The translations under genes were made by a program, and so were the position numbers. Of a DNA stretch of 64,000 nucleotides, positions 52,701 through 60,823 are shown piece after piece. The notes beneath the pieces are model-generated. The model was not told where the DNA came from and made no database searches. It worked only from the letters and a program-made list of their open reading frames with translations. The stretch is from contig NZ_JAGGLD010000002.1 in the NCBI RefSeq assembly GCF_017874255.1, forward strand, positions 186,001-250,000. The letters run 5' to 3'. This DNA is from Paenibacillus shirakamiensis. Its GTDB lineage: Bacteria > Bacillota > Bacilli > Paenibacillales > Paenibacillaceae. Position 1 is the first letter of the stretch. The number at the start of each line of letters is the position of its first letter.

Positions 52701-52862
52701 AGACAACCCAGGGATATCAGATTTCTTCATATTTTGCTGGATATACTGCTCAATTTCGCTTTCTTTGGCTGATAGGGAATCCGGCGCAGCCCAAGCTGTA
52801 TGAGGCAGCAAGCACAATAGGATAACCATGAATAAAAGCACATGCCTTGAGTTATATTTCAT
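49728..52862 (-). CDS. ClbP/XcnG-like serine peptidase fused to ABC exporter
   Basis: 1044 residues. Signal peptide ends near AWA-AP (about 25). Extracytoplasmic S12 (beta-lactamase-like) peptidase about 30-375: Ser90 and Lys93 in GSTSKAF, Tyr in YATINYDILG, and SHTGSNP in place of KTG. Several TM helices follow, then a cyclic-peptide-exporter-type ABC unit: TMD about 545-800, Walker A GGNGSGKST, signature LSTGQRKRLALL, Walker B YLFDEWAADQDP. Such peptidases remove an N-acyl-D-Asn cap from prodrugs (ClbP, XcnG, ZmaM). The upstream NRPS is predicted to make that cap. ATG 52862 (AGAGGG upstream) is preferred to TTG 52883 and overlaps the glycosyltransferase gene by 11 bases. Confidence 0.92.
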   Translation of the reverse strand: MKYNSRHVLLFMVILLCLLPHTAWAAPDSLSAKESEIEQYIQQNMKKSDIPGLSVVIVEGKRTVYQKSFGYANVSTQQPVTPDTLFELGSTSKAFTALAILQLEEEGRIHLENSVSKYLPWFHMSYQGHPAKITLSQLLHHTSGIPFQTIGDIPATDKNTALEDTIRPLVGQTLDHSPGEKYLYATINYDILGLIIQKVSGQSYESYMAQHIFAPLGLEHTVLFREEAAKQSFAKGYKFNLLRPKAYNAPMYRGNSPAGYIITNGLDVAKWIQIQLGADPKVSPALQALIKKSHVPDRTVMPDIDGSSYAAGWSIFQKGSGEISHTGSNPNFSSQIVLRPAEGIGIGILANMNSPYTSTLADGIMDIIQGKELPVPTSDIYKSLDNMASAILFITLPIMLLTLWFTGSLVKQVVRQDRVFVGTRSSMGLSLLVLLMGMTGFAYCLYRIPDVLYWGLNWTFLSVWAPQSLVYGIVSLFLTALIFSVYFILIQLFPQTGDKSLFVLIMLSIASGFGNALIIFIVNEALNRDIKKFQGGLLLYFILGITIYAFGQKLVRTKLVRIANQMVFEKRTELLDKILKTSYQKVEALEEGSIQASLNNDTETISEFSNIVITGATSLVTLICCFVYMGMISPIGVVVAILVIILAAGVHYVVGLQANKLWEQTRDIQNTFFKFIHDLTHGFKELWMHEGKSKDFQEDMQDSSKLYRDKRIQGDLKFANANVIGELLFTFVIGVVAFVFPILFPELKVDSLRSYVFVLLYMTGPLHGILGTIPNIFKVRVSWNRIEALSKQLDIMQDTGNLHHEQDSRIPKTVELELKAVEYHYSSKDGESFTVGPIDYAFHTGEITFITGGNGSGKSTLAKLLTGLYTPTHGEIWLGGQPIHSNGLGQNYSAIFSDFHLFEKMYGIPYREKHEEISRYLKLLHLEEKVHIENGMLNTIKLSTGQRKRLALLISYLEDRPIYLFDEWAADQDPEYRAFFYHTLLPELKMRGKCIIAITHDDRFFNLADRVIKMDMGQMVQSESHLSTSTELNRLAYDSISSTI

Positions 52863-54099
52863 GAACAACCCTCTTGTCTGCAAAGCGAAGAATCTGGTCT
52901 ACGGCTGCATCTAATCCGCCCGTGACTTTGAACGATTGATGAATGACCTCACAGTGTCGTCTGTATTCGGGGTCGGTTAGTACATGCTGTACAGCTTGCC
53001 GAATATCTATGGATTGCAGTTCATCCTCTCGCAGATAGATTCCCGCCCCGGCTTGCTCAACCATGAGCGCCCCCATAAATTCATCAAATACTTGGGGCAC
53101 GACTACCATAGGCACATGATGACATAGACTTTCATAGATACTATTGGCCCCGCCATGGGTTACAAAAGCATCTGCCCGGCTCAACACTTCTAGTTGTGGA
53201 ACATAGGGGAACACTAAAATATGGCTTGGGATAGGACCCAATTCTTTTACATCTATTGCACTACCTATAGATAGAACAACTTGCACATTCTCGCTAGTGA
53301 AAGCCTGGATGCAGGATTTTACCAAATCTACTAAATTGTTCAGAATAGTACCAAAGGCAATATATACAAGGGGACGGTCATCCAACTTCTCATAAGGAAA
53401 ATCTACGAGTTCCAATCGCGGACTTAATGTATAGCCTGCAAACCAATAGCTATCATCGAATGCATCTGCATAGAGTTGAAACTGTTTGGAGGTAAGTACG
53501 ATATTTAATCGCTGCTTACTGCCAAACACATCGTTAATGATGTTAAGCGACTCTATTCCATACTTCGTAGCTATAATACGTGACAGCTTGTCCAGCAGCT
53601 TCCGATACATATCATGATTTCCTTTATGCTTCTTATATAGGGGATCATCTGCCGCCCTAAGTACGTACTCCATGAAGAAATCTGGATCTTCCTGCGCCAT
53701 CTCATCAATGAAGGGAAAATTTGCAATTAGCGCTACTCCAGGAAGTTCAAGCTTCTCAGCAAACTGCTTTCCCCACAGGCAAAATGCATCATGTAAAATA
53801 TAGTCTGCTTGTAACTCCACCACTTCTTCGTGCAGAGCCTCTAACATGGTTTGACTTTTATTCATAATAAAATCAGCGAAGACGAGAAAAGTATCCACAC
53901 CCGAGCCCTGATGCGTCCCAAACCCGAGCAATCCCCGGTAACTTCGGAACGTCGCGCCAGTATGTTCAATCTTGTCCCGAAAAGCATCACTACAGTAATA
54001 AAAGACTTCTTCACCTCGCTCCACGAGCTTCCGAATTAAGCCAAGACTCGGATTCACATGACCGTGTAAATCTACACCGAAGTAAATGACTCTAGACAT
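52852..54099 (-). CDS. MGT-family (macrolide-type) glycosyltransferase
   Basis: 415-residue GT-B, GT1-family enzyme. N-terminal acceptor domain starts FGVDLHGHVNPSLGLIRKL with the catalytic His (about 13). The C-terminal nucleotide-sugar site is THGGANSIYESLCHHVPMVV, then PQVFDEFMGA; the usual D/Q before the sugar site is replaced by FDE. Relatives either glycosylate natural products as tailoring or inactivate them inside the producer. Encoded between the first NRPS and the peptidase-exporter, so either job fits. ATG 54099 has AAGGAGG upstream. Confidence 0.9.
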   Translation of the reverse strand: MSRVIYFGVDLHGHVNPSLGLIRKLVERGEEVFYYCSDAFRDKIEHTGATFRSYRGLLGFGTHQGSGVDTFLVFADFIMNKSQTMLEALHEEVVELQADYILHDAFCLWGKQFAEKLELPGVALIANFPFIDEMAQEDPDFFMEYVLRAADDPLYKKHKGNHDMYRKLLDKLSRIIATKYGIESLNIINDVFGSKQRLNIVLTSKQFQLYADAFDDSYWFAGYTLSPRLELVDFPYEKLDDRPLVYIAFGTILNNLVDLVKSCIQAFTSENVQVVLSIGSAIDVKELGPIPSHILVFPYVPQLEVLSRADAFVTHGGANSIYESLCHHVPMVVVPQVFDEFMGALMVEQAGAGIYLREDELQSIDIRQAVQHVLTDPEYRRHCEVIHQSFKVTGGLDAAVDQILRFADKRVVHEI

Positions 54100-54142
54100 C
54101 CGTTTTCCTCCTTGTCTAAAAATCTAATGCAGAGATAGTACG

Positions 54143-57100
54143 CTAAAAAAGTAGGCTATCCAGCTCACTTTGGGACAATGCTGCGGTCTCAAAATCAGAT
54201 GGAGTATAGTCCGTATCCCCTTTTAAGCAGCAATGATTCACGATGCCTTGGAATGTATTGCTATACATGCGTATCCAACCTTCCATCGTCTCTGGGTAGA
54301 AGTGATTCTCACTGTAAGTGACTGCAAGATGCAGTCTTTGATCGATAAGCATCATGTTCACTTCCAATGCAGCTGTCAGATGGTTCTCTTTGCTTACATC
54401 ACTACCTTTAGACTCTTGGGATAGATGGGTGAACCATGCATTCGTAAAAGTCGAGCCGAAGTCTCCGAGATAGTTGAACCGGATGGGCTTGAACTTAGCG
54501 TAGCCTGCAATTTCGTGAGATATATAGTGCAGGATGCCAAAGCCAATACCGTGATTCGGGATGCAGCGGAGCTCCTCCTTAATCGATTTGATCGTAGTCG
54601 CTAAGTCTTCGCTCACTTCAAGCTGCATAGGATAAAGACTAGTGAACCAGCCGACAGAGCGGGTTAAATTCAAGTTAGAATGTAGTTCCTCACGGCCATG
54701 TCCTTCAAGTTCCACGATGGGCAGTTCCATCTTGAAGTATTCTTTTAGCGTCAGACCCAGTGTAACCAAAAGTAAATCGAGCGGTTCTGTACCATACCCT
54801 TTATGCGATTCATTAAGCCATTGTTGGGTTATCTCCACATCAAATTCATGAGTAAGGATTCGTGCTCTAGCCCATGTGTCTTCACCAAGCATTTGGTCCA
54901 CAGGAACGGGCTGCATCTTATCAACGATAGACTGCCAGTACATTCTTTCCTTACGGACATGGCCTTTCTCCTCTTGAATCCATGTGGCCCAAGACTGTAT
55001 AGAATCTGTTTTGTTCGGTAGTTGATCGCTGTTGCCTGCTTGATTATGCTCCAACAGCTGGACCATATCCTCTAATAGAATTCGCCAAGAGACACCATCT
55101 ATCACCAAGTGATGGGCCGTCAGCAGAAGTCTCTGTCCCTGAACACCTAGATCGAACAGACAAGCTTGAAAAAGGTAACCTGATTGTAAGTCAAGTGAAG
55201 CTTTAAGCTTCTCCGCAATTTCAGCCATCTGGATATGTCGCTGCTCATCCGAGAGATCCCTTAGGTCAAAGATAAGTAACGTTGATGCTAGAGTACCTCT
55301 CATATCTTTGGAGTTATAAAAGAGTGTCTGACCGTCTGTTGCCACATTAGCTCGGAGTACATCATGATGGTCAATGAGTTGATCTATAATCCTGTGGATA
55401 ATGATCGGTTGAACCGTCTGCTTCAATTTCAGCAGAACAGACTGATGATAATGTTCTGGATGTGCGAACTGCTGCGTCCAGAACCACTGTTGGATGGGCA
55501 ATCTTGGAATGACACCAGTACAGGGCTCTTGGTTAACCATGGACATCGTTTCAAGCTCAATATATTGTGCCATCTCTCCAATTCGAGGATGGGCTAGAAT
55601 ATGACTTACTTTCAGTGTGTACCCTGCATTGTTCAGCCTTGATGCTAACTGAATGGCTTTAATGGAGTCTCCGCCCATATGATAAAAATGATCCTGCATC
55701 CCGATCTGCTCTACCTGTAGTATTTCTCTCAGTACATGGACAAGGAGGTGCTCTTTTTCATTTCGGGAAGGAACATACTCGGCTACTAGGGCAGATCGAT
55801 CCGGTTCAGGCAGCCGCGTTCGATCTACTTTTCCACTTACGTTAATTGGAATCTCCGAGAGCCTCGTGTAAAAAGTAGGGACCATATAGTCAGGTAGAGT
55901 AGCATTCAACCACTCTCTTAGCTCATCATTAGAGACTAGGCCATCCACCAAAATATAAGCGCTTAAATATTTAGCAGAAGAGGAGTCTTCTAAATCTATA
56001 ACTACAGCATCTACAACAGCGGTATGCTCCAGCAGTTGCTTCTCAATTTCTGTAAGCTCAATGCGGTGACCCCTAATCTTTACCTGATGATCGGATCGTC
56101 CACAATATTCAATGATTCCATTCTTAAGCCGCAGCGCAAGGTCGCCCGTTCTGTACATCCGATAGCCTGGCACAAATGGATTATCTAAGAATCGCGTTGC
56201 ACTCAGTTCCTTTTGATTCAGATAACCTCGTGCCACACCATCTCCCGAGATATACAATTCCCCAATTACACCCTCAGGCACGGGATTGCAGTGTGGATCA
56301 AGCACATAGATCATGACATTATGCGCAGGAACTCCAATGGGCACCGAAGCTTTTCTATCTGCTAACCGATTGAACTTATGAATCATACAGCCTACAACGG
56401 TCTCCGTAGGGCCATATTCATTGTAAATCTCTATGTCACCGCTAAAGATATGTTCGATCATTTCTGCTAGATTTACTTTAAGCTCTTCCCCTCCTACAAT
56501 AAATCGCTTCACGGATGAAGAAGGATAGCTCTGGTCTTTAAGTAAAGACAGGTGTGCCGGCGTAAGTTTGACTACCGTGGCTTCATTCTCTTTCATAATC
56601 CGATGTAAGATGAACTCATCACCCGTATCTCGGTATACCAGAATCATTCCTCCACTAATTAGAGGGGTAAAGATGGAGGTTACAGTTAGATCAAAAGCCA
56701 GTGAAGAATACAGAGGGAATACTTCTCTCTCTTTGCTCACATACATCAATGTAGCCCACCAAATATAATTCGTTAGCCCTTGATGCTCGATTAGAGTTCC
56801 TTTGGGTCTGCCTGTAGAACCTGAAGTATAGATTACATAAGCTAAATGGTCCGGCTGAATATCTAGCATGAGATTCGACGTATCTCCCGTATACCACTTG
56901 GGATCGTTCACATCTAGCCACTCCAACGAACTCAGTCTCTCAGAAATACCAATTTCTAATCTCCCACCTACATGAGTAAGAATGAGCTTCGTTCCAGAAT
57001 CCTCCACCATGTACTGAATACGATCACTCGGATAAGCAGGATCAATAGGTAGATAAGCCGCACCAGCTTTAAGTACAGCAAAGATAGCCACTACAGTTTC

Positions 57101-58660
57101 CAGCGAATGCTCTATACAAATTCCCACCCAATGACCATAACCCACGCCTCTTAATCTTAATTCTCTAGCTAGTTGATTGGCTTTGCTATTCAGCTCTCCA
57201 TAGGTTAATTGTTCCTCCCCATATCGAACAGCTACCTGATTATAGGAATGATTCACTTGCTCCTCAAATAATTGACTAACCGTATACTGCCTAGGATAGG
57301 CCGTTGTTGTCTTGTTGAAATCGTACACAGCTTGGTTCCATTCTTCTGAAGAGAGCAAGGATATATTGCTAAGCATCTGTTCAGGATCTGCCAATATGTG
57401 TCTTATAAGATTACGGATACAGCGTAGCATTTCATCTACCTGTTCTGCCGTATATTCACTACATTTATAGTCTATATCCAGCACTAGTCCATCCGTCTCG
57501 GACCAGTCTTTGATGACCCACTGCATGGCATACAGTTGGTTACCATTATAAAATTCTGTGTTCGTAACGGGCATTCCATTAAAATTTGTAGCAAGCTTAG
57601 TATTGTAGTAATTCACACAAGTGTGGAATAACTGATCATATCCTTTTTTCTTAAGTTCCAATTCCTGAATTAATTGTTCATACGGGTATTTCTGATGGAT
57701 ATAACAAGTCATTAACTCTTTTTGTATGCGGGTTAGTGTATCGAGTACCGATTGTTCATCATTCAGCCTAAATCGAAAAGGCATCGTACTTGTGAACATA
57801 CCGAAGGTACTTTTTTCCTTGATGCCTGAGCGATTAAGAACGGGAGTCCCGATGACCAAATCATGTTGATGTGTCGTTTTATTCATATAAAGAAAATATA
57901 AAAATATAAAAAAAGTATTTAATGAAATGCCATGCTTCTGTGTGTAGGTTTTGAGAGTGGAGGATAAATGGGGATCAATAGAATAAGATATTCTATTCCC
58001 TTTCGTATCAGTAGAGGAACGATCAGCCCTTAACATCTCGGGTAAAGTCTCGTATTGGTTCAGCCAGAACTTGCGATTCTTCTGATAACGCTTCGAATCC
58101 AAATATATGGGCTCTTGCAGAGCATAATCGACATAAGATGGAGGCTTGTTGAACTGATGTTCGAACTCCCCGTTGGACTGCTGAGCGAAATGAGCAGTGT
58201 AATAATTCGTAACGTACTCCGTTATAATCTGATTGGACCATCCATCAGCAATCATATGATGCAACTTGACGTAATAACCATTCTCTTGATCGGAACATGT
58301 AAATAGCGCGAAGTAATAAAGGGGACCCTCTGTAAGATGGAAAGGGCGAGCCGACTCCTCTTCAATCCAGCGCTGGAATTCTTCTTCAGGCTTCTCATAT
58401 GGAGAGAAATCCATGAAGTCAAGTGGCGTTCTACCAAGATGAACGACTTCCTGAAATACTTCTCCATGTTCTTCTCTGAGCTGTAACCGAACCCCATCAT
58501 GATGCTCAATGAATGAAAGAATAGCCTGCTCTAAAATACTAAAATCGATCGGACCATGAATCCTGATCGGTCCACCAATATTGTACATTGAAGTATCCGG
58601 GAAAATGTTCTCAATATACCAGATTCGTTTTTGCGGATGAGTCAAAGGAATTCTAGACAT
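54143..58660 (-). CDS. NRPS loading module C-A(Asn)-PCP-E
   Basis: 1505 residues. N-terminal C domain about 1-440 with HHMIADGWS; as it begins the line it probably N-acylates the first residue with a fatty acid. A domain about 475-960: YTSGSTGRPKG, YNEYGPTETVV. My manual code is D-L-T-K-I-G-E-V-G-K, the standard Asn code. PCP Ser in MGGDSIKAIQL (about 998). Epimerisation domain about 1045-1490: HHLVIDGVSWR, EGHGRE, RSVGWFTSLYP, NYLGDFG. Expected product: N-acyl-D-Asn on the PCP. No TE; transfers to the D-accepting C domain of the next NRPS. ATG 58660 has GGGAGG upstream; first gene of the operon. Confidence 0.93.
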   Translation of the reverse strand: MSRIPLTHPQKRIWYIENIFPDTSMYNIGGPIRIHGPIDFSILEQAILSFIEHHDGVRLQLREEHGEVFQEVVHLGRTPLDFMDFSPYEKPEEEFQRWIEEESARPFHLTEGPLYYFALFTCSDQENGYYVKLHHMIADGWSNQIITEYVTNYYTAHFAQQSNGEFEHQFNKPPSYVDYALQEPIYLDSKRYQKNRKFWLNQYETLPEMLRADRSSTDTKGNRISYSIDPHLSSTLKTYTQKHGISLNTFFIFLYFLYMNKTTHQHDLVIGTPVLNRSGIKEKSTFGMFTSTMPFRFRLNDEQSVLDTLTRIQKELMTCYIHQKYPYEQLIQELELKKKGYDQLFHTCVNYYNTKLATNFNGMPVTNTEFYNGNQLYAMQWVIKDWSETDGLVLDIDYKCSEYTAEQVDEMLRCIRNLIRHILADPEQMLSNISLLSSEEWNQAVYDFNKTTTAYPRQYTVSQLFEEQVNHSYNQVAVRYGEEQLTYGELNSKANQLARELRLRGVGYGHWVGICIEHSLETVVAIFAVLKAGAAYLPIDPAYPSDRIQYMVEDSGTKLILTHVGGRLEIGISERLSSLEWLDVNDPKWYTGDTSNLMLDIQPDHLAYVIYTSGSTGRPKGTLIEHQGLTNYIWWATLMYVSKEREVFPLYSSLAFDLTVTSIFTPLISGGMILVYRDTGDEFILHRIMKENEATVVKLTPAHLSLLKDQSYPSSSVKRFIVGGEELKVNLAEMIEHIFSGDIEIYNEYGPTETVVGCMIHKFNRLADRKASVPIGVPAHNVMIYVLDPHCNPVPEGVIGELYISGDGVARGYLNQKELSATRFLDNPFVPGYRMYRTGDLALRLKNGIIEYCGRSDHQVKIRGHRIELTEIEKQLLEHTAVVDAVVIDLEDSSSAKYLSAYILVDGLVSNDELREWLNATLPDYMVPTFYTRLSEIPINVSGKVDRTRLPEPDRSALVAEYVPSRNEKEHLLVHVLREILQVEQIGMQDHFYHMGGDSIKAIQLASRLNNAGYTLKVSHILAHPRIGEMAQYIELETMSMVNQEPCTGVIPRLPIQQWFWTQQFAHPEHYHQSVLLKLKQTVQPIIIHRIIDQLIDHHDVLRANVATDGQTLFYNSKDMRGTLASTLLIFDLRDLSDEQRHIQMAEIAEKLKASLDLQSGYLFQACLFDLGVQGQRLLLTAHHLVIDGVSWRILLEDMVQLLEHNQAGNSDQLPNKTDSIQSWATWIQEEKGHVRKERMYWQSIVDKMQPVPVDQMLGEDTWARARILTHEFDVEITQQWLNESHKGYGTEPLDLLLVTLGLTLKEYFKMELPIVELEGHGREELHSNLNLTRSVGWFTSLYPMQLEVSEDLATTIKSIKEELRCIPNHGIGFGILHYISHEIAGYAKFKPIRFNYLGDFGSTFTNAWFTHLSQESKGSDVSKENHLTAALEVNMMLIDQRLHLAVTYSENHFYPETMEGWIRMYSNTFQGIVNHCCLKGDTDYTPSDFETAALSQSELDSLLF

Positions 58661-58803
58661 AAATATTCCTCCCTGTTAAATTGTACTATTACAGTAAATT
58701 TTTATATAATCAGATAGATGGGAGGTTCATTCTTGCTTTGACATCAACTCGTCTAATTTACGCTTAATATATCAAATGTTAACGGAAGGAGCCTATACAC
58801 ACG
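58661..58803. promoter_or_regulatory. Divergent control region between NRPS operon and AraC regulator
   Basis: 143 bp. Plus strand: perfect -35 TTGACA (58738-58743) but no good -10 at 17 bp. The nearest options are CTTAAT (19-bp gap) or TAATAT (21 bp), which suggests an activator-dependent promoter. Minus strand: TACAAT-like -10 with no clear -35, beside the dyad TACT-ATTAC-AGTA (58684-58696). Both fit control by the adjacent AraC protein. Confidence 0.4.
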
Positions 58804-59652
58804 ATGGCCCAAAATATGGATTATATGATCAGCACCTTACCGATACGTGTCGTTGATTTGAAAGTTGTCCAAAATAAGCTATTAATCCAGGACCTGTATA
58901 TCGCTCAAATTGCGCATATTCCTGGCAGAACGCATTATTGTACAAATACTTTCTTTCAAGATTGGGCCATAGTCTATATTGTAGGGGGCAATGGAAACTA
59001 TCGTGTTAATGATGGACCATCCCATCCTGTAAAACAGGGAATGATTCTAGTATTTCGTCCTGAGACCAAGTTTGAATATGGACCTCCTGCGGGAGAGAGC
59101 TGGAATGAATATTACATTACGTTTGGAGGTAAGCGGCTCAACTCCTGGCTGAAGAGTGGACTTCTTCCTATTGATGAACCTGTAAACGTAGGCCTCGATG
59201 AACACATTATTTTGAAGCTTGAGTCCATGATTACACTGCTTGGCAGTCAAATCCCCTCCCACTCGGATCGGGCGGCAATGATATTTGAGAACTTAGTCTA
59301 TGAATTCTATCAACGCTCCAATGAAGAACAAGCTCGTACTGGCCTGATTTATGCCATTATGGAGGACATTGATCATTCCTTATATGGTGATTTTGATTCT
59401 ATAGCCATTGCCAAAAGGCACAGTATTTCCATTCCCACCATGCGGAGGCTAGTTCGTAAGAAGACGGGCTTATCTCTCCATAACTATGTAAATAGTCAAA
59501 AAATGATTGAAGCAAAGCGGCTCTTACACCGCTCCGATACCCCAATTAATCACATTGCCCGCATGCTTGGCTATGATGATCCATTATACTTCTCACGCTT
59601 ATTCAAAAAATACTGCGGTATCTCTGCTAGCGAATTCCGTTCTGGAATCTAA
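58804..59652 (+). CDS. AraC-family transcriptional regulator
   Basis: 282 residues. N-terminal cupin-type sensor about 20-150 (RTHYCTNTFFQDWAIVYIV, FEYGPPAGESWNEYYITFGG). C-terminal double HTH about 185-280 (IAKRHSISIPTMRRLVRKKTG, then INHIARMLGYDDPLYFSRLFKKYCGISASEFR). Divergent from the biosynthetic operon, so the likely pathway activator, though the sensor resembles sugar-sensing AraC proteins. ATG 58804 has GGAAGGAG upstream. Ends at its own terminator. Confidence 0.9.
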   Translation: MAQNMDYMISTLPIRVVDLKVVQNKLLIQDLYIAQIAHIPGRTHYCTNTFFQDWAIVYIVGGNGNYRVNDGPSHPVKQGMILVFRPETKFEYGPPAGESWNEYYITFGGKRLNSWLKSGLLPIDEPVNVGLDEHIILKLESMITLLGSQIPSHSDRAAMIFENLVYEFYQRSNEEQARTGLIYAIMEDIDHSLYGDFDSIAIAKRHSISIPTMRRLVRKKTGLSLHNYVNSQKMIEAKRLLHRSDTPINHIARMLGYDDPLYFSRLFKKYCGISASEFRSGI

Positions 59653-59677
59653 AAGTTGCTCGGTGTACAGGTACATG

Positions 59678-59712
59678 AAAAAAGCATCACAGGATATCCT
59701 GTGGTGCTTTTG
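59678..59712 (+). terminator. Terminator of the AraC regulator gene
   Basis: AAAAGCATCACAGGA-TA-TCCTGTGGTGCTTTT hairpin (one mismatch) with T-rich 3' side. Confidence 0.85.
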
Positions 59713-59819
59713 GTTATACATTCTTTTTTTGACTTATTTCATTTAAAACCTTTTTTAAGATATCCATGTACTTCCATCGTATAATGAATACTAAAATCTC
59801 CTACAGATGAGGGAAGCTT

Positions 59820-60644
59820 ATGAAATTATTTTACTTTAGACCAGAAGACACTGTGTTGGAGCAACCTGCTTTTTTGCACAATGAAGTTCCTTATAATCTA
59901 CTTCATCGAATCTCTAAGTCCCCAGATGCTACTCGTGTTTGTTCTTCCGACGGTCAGCTCATCTATGCTCAGACTCCCAACCATCCTGGATGGCTATGGA
60001 TCTCATCCACAATCTCAGTGAATCAGAAGGTAGAAGCTGTTCAGGCACTGATTAAGATGCTAGGATCATTGACTGTCGTAGGTGTATCTGGTGAGCCAAA
60101 ACTTGCGAGACTGTTCGCAGACCAGTACTGCCCTCTTCATGAGATGACCTACTCCACTCGGATGGAGATGGAATCTTATGCATGTCCGGCACTGATTCCT
60201 GTGAAAAATATTTTGGGTACACCTCACCTAGCGAGCACTGAGAACGTTGAGATCGTCGCCTATTTTCTATCCAGAATCAGCCTAGAGATCTACGGCAAGA
60301 GCGTAGAACCTGAAAGTCGTATAGAAGTAGCAGCTAATCTAATCAATACAGGCGGGGTTTATCTTTGGAAACAAGGCAATAAGTATGTATCTATGGCAAA
60401 TATCTCCCATCGTTCACCAAGACATGGAAGCATTAATGCAGTATATACTCCACTAGATGCAAGAGGAAAAGGATATGCCAGTGCACTGGTAAGCTACATT
60501 AGTCAAATTTTAATCGATGAAGGTTATATCCCCATTCTGTATACGGATCTAAGTAATCCCATATCCAATAAAATTTATCAACGACTTGGCTATACAGATC
60601 GTGGCAAGATTCATCAAATTGTCTTCCGAGGTACGAAATCTTAA
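59820..60644 (+). CDS. GNAT-family N-acetyltransferase
   Basis: 274 residues. The C-terminal half (about 165-270) is a GNAT fold: VYTPLDARGKGYASALVSYIS contains the acetyl-CoA loop (R/Q-x-x-G-x-G/A, here RGKGYA), followed by YTDLSNPISNKIYQRLGY. The N-terminal half (about 1-150) is a degenerate GNAT-like or DUF4081-type domain. Substrate unknown. It lies next to, but is separated by a terminator from, the biosynthetic regulator, so involvement in self-protection is only a possibility. Confidence 0.85.
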   Translation: MKLFYFRPEDTVLEQPAFLHNEVPYNLLHRISKSPDATRVCSSDGQLIYAQTPNHPGWLWISSTISVNQKVEAVQALIKMLGSLTVVGVSGEPKLARLFADQYCPLHEMTYSTRMEMESYACPALIPVKNILGTPHLASTENVEIVAYFLSRISLEIYGKSVEPESRIEVAANLINTGGVYLWKQGNKYVSMANISHRSPRHGSINAVYTPLDARGKGYASALVSYISQILIDEGYIPILYTDLSNPISNKIYQRLGYTDRGKIHQIVFRGTKS

Positions 60645-60770
60645 CGGATATTGAAAGAACACACTCCATTAAGTCGAAACCTTGGCTCATATATAAAGCA
60701 AAACCTTACCTCCGGTAATGTTAGATGTATGCATTATTTCCAAGCCGTTCATTTTATTTGTATCAAGGGG

Positions 60771-60801
60771 TTGACCTTGACGTTGCGTCAACGTGTATTG
60801 T
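60771..60801 (+). promoter_or_regulatory. MerR-type promoter and operator
   Basis: -35 TTGACC (60771-60776) and -10 TATTGT (60796-60801) separated by 19 bp, the extended spacing that MerR activators correct. The spacer holds the perfect dyad TTGACG-TTG-CGTCAA (60777-60791). It lies 20-23 bp before the start of the MerR gene, indicating autoactivation. Confidence 0.85.
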
Positions 60802-60823
60802 AAAGGAGTCAGGAGGTGAAATG

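Noticed and set aside
49728..52883. TTG start at 52883 for the peptidase-exporter
   Set aside because: No ribosome binding site precedes it, while ATG 52862 has AGAGGG at proper distance and begins directly with the signal peptide.
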